64,000 nt of DNA from Agapetus fuscipes (lineage: Eukaryota > Arthropoda > Insecta > Trichoptera > Glossosomatidae). The translations under genes were made by a program, and so were the position numbers. The notes under the pieces were generated by a model. It was not told the origin of the DNA, made no database searches, and was given only the letters and a program-made list of their open reading frames with translations. Positions 1 to 10,012 of the stretch are shown in pieces (the first letter of the stretch is position 1; every line of letters starts with the position of its first letter). The stretch is from NCBI GenBank assembly GCA_951799405.1, contig OX637352.1, positions 16,254,820 through 16,318,819 of the forward strand. The letters are read 5' to 3'.

Positions 1-638
1 AATGATGTCCCGTTTCGGTGTTTATTAGACGTGTGATGACAACCCGTTGAGAAAAAAAAATCAAATTTGGAGCATCCGTGCTGAAAACGTCCATTTTCTG
101 TTCATTTATTTAACAAAGTTTTTTTGGTTGTTTTTGAAATGATGTAAAATAGATTTAAGATTAATTTTAAACTGCAATAAAATGTGCCTGAATATTTTTG
201 TTATTTTTTTAAGCTGCCTTTGTATTCATTTTTTGTCTCTGCTGGTCGCCATCCTCTTGTAAAGGCAGTGCCTTGTTGTGCTAGCCATTTGTGCCTACTT
301 GTCGCTGTCCTCTTATAAAGGCACTGCCTTGTGCTAGCCGTATTTTGCGTAGCAGTAAAATACAATTCGTATCAGCTGTTCACAAGCGGCCATGTTGGAT
401 CGCTCGCTATCAACCAATACAATCGCTAGAAAAGGCAAGACTGTTGTGAAGGAGCTGCCACATTAAATTGTCAAATAGTCAACATCTACAGGAGCTAACA
501 AAACATGTCAGAGTACGAGAAGATGTTTAAATTGATTGTTGAAAAAACATTTATTAACTAAAACTACGTCATTTTACATTGCATCTTTGTTGAGTGCTTA
601 GGTCAGTGTTGTTTTTGCTCTGAGCCTTGTGATTGTTT
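1..638. other. 3' flank of the odorant-binding protein gene
   Basis: No frame of note. GAAAAGGCACTGCCTTGTGCTAGCC-like blocks (in part GGCACTGCCTTGTGCTAGCC at 322) recur, inverted, near 59260-59350, so part of it is a dispersed repeat. CAGCTGTTCACAAGCGGCCA at 374 belongs to the 14181 foldback family. Confidence 0.5.
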
Positions 639-3600
639 TCATTCATATTTCTCTATTTCTTTCTCCATGAGGCATCTGGCAAACTTGTACGATCTCTCAC
701 AAAGGCAAGCCTCAACTGAAATACATGAAAAGGATAAATAAGCATTTAAGACCAAGTAAACATCAATGACGTTGATGGTGGCACGGGCTTTACGACCGCC
801 CAGAGTCCAAGATTCCTCCTAAGATTTACAATCATATTTCAAAAAACAAAACAAAATGGTTTTCTTTGGAGGCTCCACAGAATATCTGTTCAGTTAATCC
901 GACTCACAAGTCCTGAAGGCTCAGGGCCTCCCGCACCACAATCCTCCAGGACTCTCTGTCTTGTGCTGCTTCCCTCCATGGCCCCCTCACTCCCAGAACA
1001 TTAGACCATTAGACCAGAACATTAGAACATTTGACCGGTCCGTAGTCCAGGTGGTAAAACTTCGGACTCGTAACTGGAAGGTCGTGGGTTCGAATCCCGG
1101 CGAAGCACAAAAAATATACCATTTATATTTTCAAATTTGCTCTTCGCTGGGTTGAAAAATTCATAAACCTTTACCAAAGACTGGTCATCAAAAGGTCCAT
1201 CCAGCCTTACAACAACTGGGTCTTGCTTGAGAATTGGCGCTTTCTACAGCGACGACCAAGCTCGCAGAGGGCTCTTTTTTGTTTTTTTTTTTGTTTTTAA
1301 GGAATCCTGTGCGGGAGGCTCCCCAATTCTTGAGAGTCTTGGGGGTCTATGTCACCCTGGAAGGGTGCCGCAGAGGTGTTGCTTGAGTTCTTGGTTCTGT
1401 CGTGAGGCGCTGCAAGGAAGTGGTGATTGATGATGGTTTTGAATAAAACCGGATTAAATTGGGAAGGGAACACAGATACTGGTAGACCATTCCATAAACG
1501 GGCAGTTTGGCAAAGGAATGAGTCATGAAAACGCCAAGTTCTCATAGTTTTGAGATCGACTGCAAAGGGATGAATGAGAGTCGTACTACGAGTTTCCCTT
1601 TCTGAAATGAGAGGGGGAGGGATTAATGAATGGAGCTCATTAGAACAAGCTCCGTGGTAATATCGATAAAAAAGACTGAGCATTCCAACCTTTCTTCTGT
1701 GCTGGAGCGGCTGCAGATCGGATGTCAGAGAAGGATCACTGATCAACCTTGAGGTGTGATACACACAAAAACAGCTCTCACCAAATAAATCAGCCTAATT
1801 TAGTTTTTTTTTTAAATTAACATCAGCCTCTATAATGTCTGCCTACCGTATCCTGGGACTTCCGAAAGTCTAAGATATTATTTTGGAGTCCTTTGCACGT
1901 ACTATGCCCGTGTTTGACTCTGGAAATATGGACCTTATTGGTTCGGATCTATCACCCTCAGATACAGGTCCGAGTTTTCAACGAAATATTTTGTTCTCAA
2001 AATCAAATTGGGCCACAGACTTTGAACTATGAGTGAATTTGACTTCTCCTTTTGACTTCTTTACTTAACTTATCATTTTAACTTCTGTACGTGACCTTAG
2101 ATGACGCGTATCCCTCACCTCGGTCTCTGCTGCAGTCCTTGATGAGCTGAGGCAGCTGCGTCATCTCCTGTCCTGCCCACTGACCAGTAGAGATCATTAT
2201 TATCACGTAGACATCTCTACGTGACCTTGGATGACGTGTATCCCTCACCTCGGTCTCTGCTGCAGTCCTTGATGAGCTGAGGCAGCTGCGTCATCTCCTG
2301 GCCTGCCCGCTGACCAGTAGAGATCATTATTATCACGTAGACATCTCTACGTGACCTTGGGTGACGTGTATCCCTCACCTCGGTCTCTGCTGCAGTCCTT
2401 GATGAGCTGAGGCAGCTGCGTCATCTCCTGGCCTTTCCGCTGACCAGTAGAGATCATTATTAACACGTAGACATCTCTACGTGACCTTGGATGACGTGTA
2501 TCCCTCACCTCGGTCTCTGCTGCAGTCCTTGATGAGCTGAGGCAGCTGCGTCATCTCCTGTCCTGCCCACTGACCAGTAGAGATCATCATTATCAAATAG
2601 ACTTCTCTGCGTAACCTTGGATGCAGCTTGTCTCTCACCTCGGTCTCTGCTGCAGTCCTTGATGAGCTGAGGCAGCTGCGTCATCTCCTGGCCTTTCCGC
2701 TGACCAGTAGAGATCATTATTAACACGTAGACATCTCTACGTGACCTTGGATGACGTGTATCCCTCACCTCGGTCTCTGCTGCAGTCCTTGATGAGCTGA
2801 GGCAGCTGCGTCATCTCCTGTCCTGCCCACTGACCAGTAGAGATCATCATTATCAAATAGACTTCTCTGCGTAACCTTGGATGCAGCTTGTCTCTCACCT
2901 CGGTCTCTGCTGCAGTCCTTGATGAGCTGAGGCAGCTGCGTCATCTCCTGGCCTGCCCGCTGCCCAGCAAACACCTGGAGAGCCACGTCTTCATCCACGT
3001 CTCCTTCTGTAGTCATCACACCTATGCCCTCAAAGTAGCAACGCATGAAGCACTGGAAACCAACAAAAAATCTAAATCAAAAGTATCATTTTGCACCTGA
3101 AGATGGGATGTTCTGCGTTCCCGAAACCGGTCGTGGGTGATAAGTAAAACTCACGGTGAATTTGATTTAAATCTGTTGAAAAATCTTCAAACGTTTAATT
3201 CCGGGATCTATTTCCGTGGTCTATGGGAGCTGGAGCTTTCGGACGTTTCGCCCATGCCTACGATGGGCTTCTTCAGCGTGAAAGTGCATCTTCATCATTT
3301 CACTTTCACGCTAAAATAAACCCACCGTAGACATGGGTGAAACGTCCGAAAGCCCCAGCTCCCATAAACCACGGCAACAGATTCCGGAAAACATCTCTCC
3401 AGCATCATCAGCCGGCCGTGTAAGCCTAAAACTCTGTTTTTCGTCCCTTAGTGCTTGTTTGGCTTATCTACCATTCAATTCAAAGGTGACTTTTTAATGA
3501 AATTGTCCTAAGAATCACATTCTACACAATCTGAGCTGAGAATAAACGCAAAACAGGATAGTTTGAGAGTTGTTTTAAATATTTTTTATATCTATTTCTA

Positions 3601-6600
3601 GTGTGGAAACTTCGTTTATTGGAAAAATTCTGTGTACAACTTTTTTATATTATTATTGTGATCTCTTGAAGGGCGTTCGGCAGTCTTGTTTCCAGAGACT
3701 GTCGCGGCGTGTCGATCTCCGGTTTCCAAATCGTTCCCGTGGGCTCATGGAGGATGTCCGAGAGTGCGGAAGAGTTTGGAGGAGTGTGATGATAAAAAGG
3801 AGGAGGGGAAAGGTTAGCTGAGCTGCTAGACGCAAGGCGTAAACTTTTGAGAGAAAGAGTGGTCCTGAAAAGGTCCACTATGGGATTGAAACTTGCGTCT
3901 GTTGAGCTCGGAAGGAAAGGATGGGTTTGGAGAGGTGTGATGATAAGAAGGAGGAGTGGAAAGGTTAGCTGAGCTGCTAGACGCAAGGCGTAAACTTTTG
4001 AGAGAAAGAGTGGTCCTGAAAAGGTCCACTATGGGATTGAAACTTGCGTCTGTTGAGCTCGGAAGGAAAGGATGGGTTTGGAGAGGTGTCTCGATCCTGA
4101 GAGCAGTTAGCTGTGGCGGCCAGGTATTGTAGGCAGCAATGCAGTTCCTCGAGTTTCTTGCGGTTGAAGAGTGGCGGAGAGGGTGCTGGCAGTGTCCGGT
4201 CGTCAGGCGAAGTGTTGGTGTCAGGCGAGAGCGAGCGGGCGAGCGTGTGTATTCGTCGAGTGTTGAGATTGTACTGCCCTCCCAGCCGACAGCGGCCTAT
4301 CTTTATACTACAGTTAATAAGTCCACTGTCGGCTCCTAGCTAGTGTCGGCCAATGAGAGATCGCCGTAGATCCCTTTGTTCCGGGCCGTCTATTGTTTTC
4401 GCCGGGCAGTGACCAGTGGCGTTCTGTTGTAGTTGACTGGGGGAAACGCAGTGGCGCTACATTGTATGTATATGAAGACAGACTGCACCACACTAGCATT
4501 CATAAGACACATTGGTCCAGTACACGTACAAACATTGCTCATATTAATTAATAACCTCTGTTGGAACCTAAAGTATGTACCTACGGTTGAAATGGCTTAC
4601 CTGAGAGCAATGGCTGGAAAGACACTGAATGATAGAGTACGTAATGATTGGGTGATGAACGAGTGTGATATAAAAGAGAATATGAGAATAAAAGTACAAA
4701 AAATTACGATGAGATGGTTCGGACATCTCGAAAGAATGGATGATGAACGACTAACGAAGAAAGTGTACAAAGGAAATGTCAGAGGAAAGCGCGGAAGGGG
4801 AAGGCCGAGGAATGAATGGTTAGACCAAATAGGTGAGATTGCGAAAGAATGGAATCTGCAGAGTGAGAATAAGAGAAGAGTATGTATGAAAAAGGTGATG
4901 AATATTGAGGAAATGAAAGTGGTTTGTAAGGACAGAAAAAAGTGCGGAGGTACCGGCCACCCCTAGTGGAACGGCGGCAGGATACAGTACAGTACAGTAC
5001 AGTACAGTACCTCTGTTGGAGATATGACAAACAAATACATACTGATGGGGACGAAGTATCACTAAGAACTGTGGCGTCACTGCGACCATGGATATATAGA
5101 ACTGGATGGGCTAAGAAATCAATCCTTTGAGAATTAGAAATACGCTACCCCACTCATCACACAAAAATCCAAATTCAGTCTATCGGTAACCTTCCAACTG
5201 TGAACAGGTGTGTTACCTAATTGGAGAAAAAATACATATAAATGCCAAACTGGGTATTTTCTAAACGTGCCAACAAATGAGAGTAAATGTGTTATAGAAC
5301 ATGGAATAATATTTCACTTTAATCACTATTCTATATGATTACGTTGATAAAATTTATTTTTCGTTTGTCGAAATATTTTGTTCGCGAAAGTGACAGCCAT
5401 TTCTAGAACTAGTGATGTTAAAATATTATATAGGTACTTGCTTCTTCAAGTATGTAACTTCTATGCTCGCGGTAATAGATACTTGTGGAAATCATTCCGT
5501 ACACAATGAGGTGGGAACATTTTTGAATTAGGAATTTATCAGATATCTTCATACTTGCAACAACACTACTAACAAATCCGTTACCATAGTGATTGAATGT
5601 GTTTCCTTGGTGATTTGTAAATAGATTGAAGACGGAATAGAGACACGTTGCTTACAGAGAAAATGACAAAAGCATTTCATATGTCGTGAGCGAGACAGCA
5701 TTATAAACAGTGTATGGTGTCAAAGACGGTGAATCATGTGGATTGGTACTAAATCACATGTATGACCCCTCCATTTAATACTTCCTCCATGACTGCGACA
5801 GATATTTGAAATTTGGAGCTTTGCGCCGATTCTATTAAATGGTTAACTGAATCTTTCCTTACCTTTGGTACTCTCTGTGTCTCATCAGGGAAGCTGCCGC
5901 TCTCGTTCAAACTCTTCAGGAAGTCTGAAAAATTAAAGTCTGCTGAAGAAGCCCATCGCAGATATGAGTGAAACATACAGAAGCTCCAGCTCAAATGGAA
6001 GACGCTAACAGATGCATCATCCGCTTTATGTGGACATAATCTCTGAAGAGTTGCCTCTATAATCAATCTATAATCTAAGTTGCAGAGATATATTAACATT
6101 TAAGGCTCTCAGATGCATGCCCACAAACAAACACGTGTAGTTCGCGCTTACAAATGCTGAATGTGTACTTACAAATAAAATCCAAAACTCAAATGAACAT
6201 AAGCCCTACAACTTTTGCCGACCTTCCCTGACACAGGGGTGACATTGGAAAAGTGAACCATTTTTTACAGTATGGGTGGTCAGCCTCATAAGAACCTATA
6301 AGTCAAGGAATACAAATAATAAATAACATTCAAGTATAAAAAAAGAACAAAACGTTAAAAAGAAATCTATACAAAATAAGGCAATACTTCTCTATACAAA
6401 CAATGTAACAAATAAATAAGCCAACATTACAAATCAACATTGCAGATTAGCCGCCACTTCTTCCTGTCCTTGCATACTTCTTTCATTTCATCCAGAGTCA
6501 TAACCCTTTTTCATACAAGTCCTCCTTTTATTATGACTCTGGATATCCCATTAATTCGCTATTTCAGAAATTTGATCCATCCATACTTTTCTCGGTCTTC

Positions 6601-8359
6601 CTCTACCACGACATCCATCTATTCTAGCAACATATACTTTCTTCGTCAATCTTTCATCATTCATTCTCTCCATATGCCCGAAACATCCTAGCAAACTTAT
6701 TTTTATCCATTTCTTTATTTGCTGCAATACCTCTTTGAATTTATTCATATTCATCACTTTTCAGACTTGTTCTTCTTTTACAATCACTCAGTATAACTTT
6801 GTATTCTTATCTTTCACAATTTCATTAATCTGATCAAACCATACTTTTCTGGGTCTTCGCTTTCCTCTTATTTCGTTCACATTTCATTTGAAAGTAAAGG
6901 TCCAAAAGAATACGGTCGTTTGACAGATTTACAATAATTATAACTACACAGTTAATTTTTTTATTCGGATATTAGACGAACGGTTATCAGAGGACTAACA
7001 TTATTCTCGACGTTTCGTTAGCAACGTAGCTAACATCTTCAGGGTACACCCTCTCTGCACGACGACTGAGGATGGACTGATTTTTAATAACAAAAACGGT
7101 CACAAATCAGTGCATAACTTGGAGCGAACAACGACATAGAGGGTGTCTCTTGAAGACGTTGGCTACGTCGTCAGCGAAACGTTGAGAATACAGTAAGTTC
7201 TCTTATAACGGTTCGTCTAATATCCGATTTTTTTTTCAATGTGTAGTTATTATAATTTTCAATACGTCAAAGGACCGTAATTCTAATTTAAACTTTACGT
7301 AGTCTAGTGGTTAACACTTCAGACACGTGATTGGAAGGCAGTGGGTTCGAATCCCGGCGGAGCACAAAAAAACATGCCATTTATATATTCAAATTTGCTC
7401 TTCGCTGGGTGAAAAATTCATATCATTCCTTTACCAAAGAGCGGCCACAAAAGGTACATCCAGCCTTACAGCAACTGGATCTTGCTTGAGAATTGGCGAG
7501 AGTGACGACAAAGCTCGCAGAGGGCTCTTGAGGTGTGATACACACAAAAACAGCGCTCAACAAATAAATCATCCTAATCTAATCTAAGTTGCAAAGATAT
7601 GTCACATTGGAGATTCACATTACATGCATTTTCACAAGCAGACACGTACAAGTTCGCGCTTGCACATGCCGCATGTTAACCTACAACATAAAAATGAAAT
7701 CTCAAATGGACATACACCCTGCAACTCTTGCCTTCCTTCCCTGAAACAGGGGTGACATTGGCATAGTGAACCATTTCTACTGCATGGGTGGTCAGCCGCA
7801 TACAAACCTATAAGTCAAGGAACATATCGCTCCCCCAGTTCTTGTTTGCCGTTTACGCCAATCTTGTCAAATATGACTTTTTCATGCAGTTGTCTTATGA
7901 ATCAAATTCTACACAATCTGAACTAAGAAAAACCGTAAAACTCGATAATGTGAGAATTCTTTTAAGTATTTTTTTAATAAATTTATTGTATTCATAAGAC
8001 ACATTGGTCCAGTACACATTCAAACATTGCTCATGTAAATTTTTCTCAATGGCGTATACGGCAAACAAGAACTAAGGCAGCGACATAGGTACGACAAATT
8101 ACATTTTTTATAAATTGATCCTTATAACACAATAATTAATTTAAAAATGTTATTTTTTACCCATTTCGATCATATTGCTCTGGTTGCATTCCTTCATGAT
8201 TCCTTCTATATCCAATCCATCCAAATTCCTGTCGGTTGCATTATTTGTCTGCAGTTGTTGGTCACTAGGGTTGCTACTCGTTGTCGCGCAGAATACTCGG
8301 TCGCCATGGAAACCAAAATACAAAATGGCGCACACAAACCATAAAGAAAAAGACGACAT
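639..8359 (-). CDS. Odorant-binding protein, classic six-cysteine type, four exons
   Basis: Coding exons are 8359-8161, 5924-5863, 3052-2899 and 715-639. They total 492 nt, or 163 residues plus a TGA stop. Every intron has GT..AG ends and the phases (1, 0, 1) join in frame. The N-terminus is a hydrophobic signal peptide (about residues 1-25, starting MSSFSLWFVCAILYF). The six cysteines are Cys58, 88, 92, 134, 144 and 153. Their spacing is X29, X3, X41, X9, X8; the X3 and X8 gaps are diagnostic of insect PBP/GOBP proteins. Motifs include CFMRCYFE at C2/C3 and CERSYKFARC at C5/C6. Known role of the family: a soluble carrier of small hydrophobic ligands in sensillum lymph or other secretions. 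Cys142 is an extra cysteine beside C5, and N40-A-T is a possible N-glycosylation site. A TATA box and initiator precede the ATG. The introns hold SINEs, LINEs, a solo LTR and a Penelope fragment. The ligand and the exact orthologue cannot be told from sequence alone. Confidence 0.92.
1030..1800 (+). mobile_element. Type A tRNA-derived SINE, split by a LINE fragment
   Basis: The B box GGTTCGAATCCC at 1087-1098 follows a GTAGTCCAGGTGG A-box region. The body runs to GCTCGCAGAGGGCTC at 1275. The 3' end GAGGTGTGATACACACAAAA resumes at 1750. The type A consensus here is about 300 bp with an ATT-rich tail. Confidence 0.75.
1276..1747 (-). pseudogene. LINE reverse-transcriptase C-terminal fragment inserted in a SINE
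   Basis: The minus-strand frame reads RRKVGMLSLFYRYYHGACS and, later, ARLWNGLPVSVFP, which is typical of the C-terminus of insect non-LTR retrotransposons. The A-rich 3' end (T run at 1276-1300) faces left. It splits a type A SINE, whose 3' end resumes at 1748. Confidence 0.7.
2091..2970. repeat. 130-bp tandem array, seven copies, carrying an odorant-binding protein exon tail
   Basis: The stretch beginning CGGTCTCTGCTGCAG recurs at 2121, 2251, 2381, 2511, 2641, 2771 and 2901, exactly 130 bases apart with few mismatches. The copy at 2901 is the genuine 3' part of odorant-binding protein exon 3. The other six repeat that coding tail, its GT donor and some intron. Each carries a CTACTGGTCAG acceptor-like site before a 61-nt open segment. 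Confidence 0.95.
3130..3400 (-). mobile_element. Penelope-like element fragment with hammerhead-type core
   Basis: On the minus strand 3276-3241 reads CTGAAGA, a GCCCAT..ATGGGC stem, then GAAACGTCC, the core layout of a hammerhead ribozyme. A mirrored copy follows at 3300-3370. Similar blocks lie at 5935, 33120 and 48440. Confidence 0.6.
3446..3597. mobile_element. MITE, left half, split by the solo LTR
   Basis: This matches the starts of related copies at 7826 and 55757 (TIR like CAGTGCTTGTTTGGCTTA) through the internal CACATTCTACACAATCTGAG. The rest resumes after the LTR with ATAAGACACATTGGTCCAG at about 4502. Confidence 0.6.
3602..4492 (-). mobile_element. Solo LTR with 4-bp target duplication
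   Basis: The element starts TGTGG and ends CCACA and is flanked by CTAG on both sides (3598-3601, 4493-4496). On the minus strand there is a TATAAAG promoter near 4315 and an AATAAA signal just before the 3' end, as expected for a retrotransposon LTR. A 153-bp segment is repeated in tandem inside it. It interrupts a MITE whose halves lie at about 3446-3597 and 4497-4545. Confidence 0.75.
3783..4088. repeat. Direct duplication of 153 bp within the solo LTR
   Basis: GTGTGATGATAA begins both copies, at about 3784 and 3937, and the two agree almost throughout. The open frames across it on the minus strand are by-products of the duplication. Confidence 0.8.
4590..5012 (+). pseudogene. LINE 3' end with GTACA-repeat tail
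   Basis: The frame includes MRWFGHLERMDDERLTKKVY and RGRGRPRNEWLDQIGEIAKE. After GGCCACCCCTAG, a tail of ACAGT repeats (4983-5012) ends the element. It is a sister of the GATTA-tail family with a different tail, and is in odorant-binding protein intron 2. Confidence 0.75.
5935..6015 (+). mobile_element. Penelope-like fragment at the odorant-binding protein exon 2 acceptor
   Basis: GCTGAAGAAGCCCATCGCAG then GAAACATACAGAAGCTCCAG matches the repeat at 3241 and 48480. It begins within about 15 bp of the exon 2 acceptor at 5925. Confidence 0.55.
6060..6757 (-). pseudogene. LINE 3' end, GATTA-tail family
   Basis: Frame 6757-6551 has CFGHMERMNDERLTKKVYVA and GRGRPRKVWMDQISE, the C-terminus of a LINE protein. 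The usual 3' UTR (TTATAGG..GAGGCTGACC...TTGCAACTTAGATTATAG) follows to 6060. It is truncated 5'. Confidence 0.75.
7000..7250. mobile_element. Penelope-like fragment, two mirrored hammerhead-type cores
   Basis: Minus strand 7042-7006: CTGAAGA, stem GTTAGC/GCTAAC, GAAACGTCGAG. Plus strand about 7152-7190: a decayed TTGAAGA..GAAACGTTGAG copy. The two face each other. Confidence 0.6.
7292..7575 (+). mobile_element. Type A tRNA-derived SINE
   Basis: A box region ACGTAGTCTAGTGGTTAACA, B box GGTTCGAATCC at 7342, and 3' end AAACAGCGCTCAACAAATAA. It is almost full length. Confidence 0.85.
7570..7825 (-). repeat. GATTA-tail LINE 3' end
   Basis: On the minus strand the conserved CAGGGAAGGAAGGCAAGAGT and CACATGCGGCATGTGCAAGC lead to TTAGATTAGATTAGG. 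No coding part remains. Confidence 0.8.
7826..8085. mobile_element. MITE with inverted ends, same family as 3446 and 55757
   Basis: The left end CAGTTCTTGTTTGCCGTTTA and the right end TACGGCAAACAAGAACTAAG are inverted repeats. The body shares CACATTCTACACAATCTGA-type sequence and ACACATTGGTCCAGTACA with the other copies. It lies in odorant-binding protein intron 1, just 3' of exon 1. Confidence 0.7.
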
Positions 8360-8388
8360 GGTGGTACAGTGAGAAATAATATCGGTGT

Positions 8389-8420
8389 ATGAATCTAAAA
8401 ACAGATCATGCACTTATATA
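8389..8420 (-). promoter_or_regulatory. Core promoter of the odorant-binding protein gene
   Basis: On the minus strand TATATAAG lies at 8420-8413. A TCAT initiator-like site places +1 at about 8390, 30 nt downstream, which is the usual distance. The ATG at 8359 follows after a 5' leader of about 30 nt. Confidence 0.6.
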
Positions 8421-8599
8421 GGTTAATAAAAACTTAAGTTAATTTGTTTAAGTATGCTATAATTACCTGTATTAGCAAATTACAGATTTCAGTGATTTGA
8501 AACCTTTGTACAGGTTTTTAAAATATAAAAATTGAATACATTTGTTCCTAGAGGTTTTTGGCTTTCACTTTGTTTTATATACTTCACTGTAATCAATTG

Positions 8600-8840
8600 T
8601 TTGTATTCCTTGATGTATAGGCTGATGTAGAGGCTGACCATCCATAGTGTAAAAAAATGCTTCATATTGCCAATGTCTCCCATGTTGCAAGAGTTGCAGG
8701 GCTTATGTTCATTTGAGATTGGGTTCTATATTGTAGGTTCATGTGCGGCATTTGTTAGCGCGAACTTATACGCGTCTGCTTGTGGGAAGACATGTAATAT
8801 TAATCTTAAATATCTTTGCAACTTAGATTATAGACAGCCG
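8600..8840 (+). repeat. GATTA-tail LINE 3' end, diverged
   Basis: CTTGATGTATAGGCTGATGT to GCAACTTAGATTATAG follows the family consensus with about 15 percent change by eye. Confidence 0.7.
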
Positions 8841-8867
8841 GCTCACATATAAAAAAAACTCACATAT

Positions 8868-9205
8868 AAAAAAAACGCAACTAAGCTACGCATATAGTGT
8901 AACTTCTTGCCACGTTATCCCCGAAGGCATCGCATGTGGCGAGTTGAACCTATTTATTTTTACAGGTAAGGGGGCCGGCCTTACGCCAGCCACTTCCGTT
9001 GAAGTGGGAGTTTCCCAGCTCCCGAGAGTGCTGGTACTCATTTCTTGTGACGGCTGGGTAAATCTTGCCGGTATTTTATTTTGGGATTTGAAATAAACAC
9101 CGAAACGGGAAATCATTTCTAACACCCTCGGTGGGATTTGAACCCGAGCTCACGGGGTGGAATGCAAGCACTCTACCAACTAAGCTATCGACCGGACATA
9201 TACGT
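8868..9205 (-). mobile_element. Type B tRNA-derived SINE
   Basis: The tRNA-like head, in inverse, is GATAGCTTAGTTGGTAGAGT with B box GGTTCAAATCCC near 9130-9142. The body has GGGGCCGGCC and CTTGCCACGTTATCCCCGA. The start is just upstream of odorant-binding protein exon 1. Confidence 0.8.
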
Positions 9206-9596
9206 ACATAAAACAGAAACCTTAAACGACGTCGTACGTATTGCAATTTAAATAGATTTAAAAATTTAACCAGAGATTTCCTCCCAGCGTGTTGATGGCT
9301 GAGAGGGTGCACCATAATTAGGGAAACCTGTTGTGCACAAAAAAAAATGGTTTACAATCACTGAATTATAGAAAATAAGCCAGAAATTGGTGCATAGTTC
9401 AGTTTCATTGTAACCAAACCAATCACTGATTATCAAATTATTTCAACCATTGAATGACAGAGTTGTCAAGGGCAGACATTGTACTATATGGGAGCTGCAA
9501 TTAGCTATTTGATTGATGAAAGTCATGTAAGCAAGAAGCAATGAGGTCGGAACATTGAAATGGGCGCAAAAATAGTTTAATAAAAATAGTTTAGTC

Positions 9597-9853
9597 GGGG
9601 TTATAGCCGCGTGGGCCAAGAGGGCTGATCTTTCTAGCGTGTTTCGAATGGAACAACGTTGGTTCGATCCCCGCTTGGGTCACTTGACTTTAACTTTGAC
9701 CCTGGTTCAACAGATGTAATTGGGTAATTATTATTTAATAATTCATTAATAATTAACAATAATGAATTATTAAATGATGATATTAATACCTGTTTCTGGC
9801 CAGGTAGAATAGGTTGGTGAATTGCATTCCTCTTCACAAATCTATTTTTTTAA

Positions 9854-9885
<32 letters not shown>
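9597..9885 (+). mobile_element. Type C tRNA-derived SINE with long poly(A)
   Basis: B box GGTTCGATCCCCGC at 9661, then TTTGACCCTGGTTCAACAGA, an AT-rich centre and CCTGTTTCTGGCCAGGTAGA. It ends in about 26 A (9858-9883), which suggests a recent insertion. Confidence 0.8.
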
Positions 9886-9886
<1 letters not shown>

Positions 9887-10012
9887 AACCTCATCATTCG
9901 GCCGGATGGCTTCCAAATATGACAGAGAACCGTATCGAAATAAATAAAACCCCAATTACTGACCATTTTTTCAGGAAAAGTGTGGATTCCTGTTCAAAAG
10001 GATCGTGTGAAC

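Noticed and set aside
3645..3986. Overlapping minus-strand frames starting MRLAAQLTFPLLL that resemble signal peptides
   Set aside because: They lie in the duplicated part of the solo LTR. Both copies give the same start, and no family or splice sites fit.
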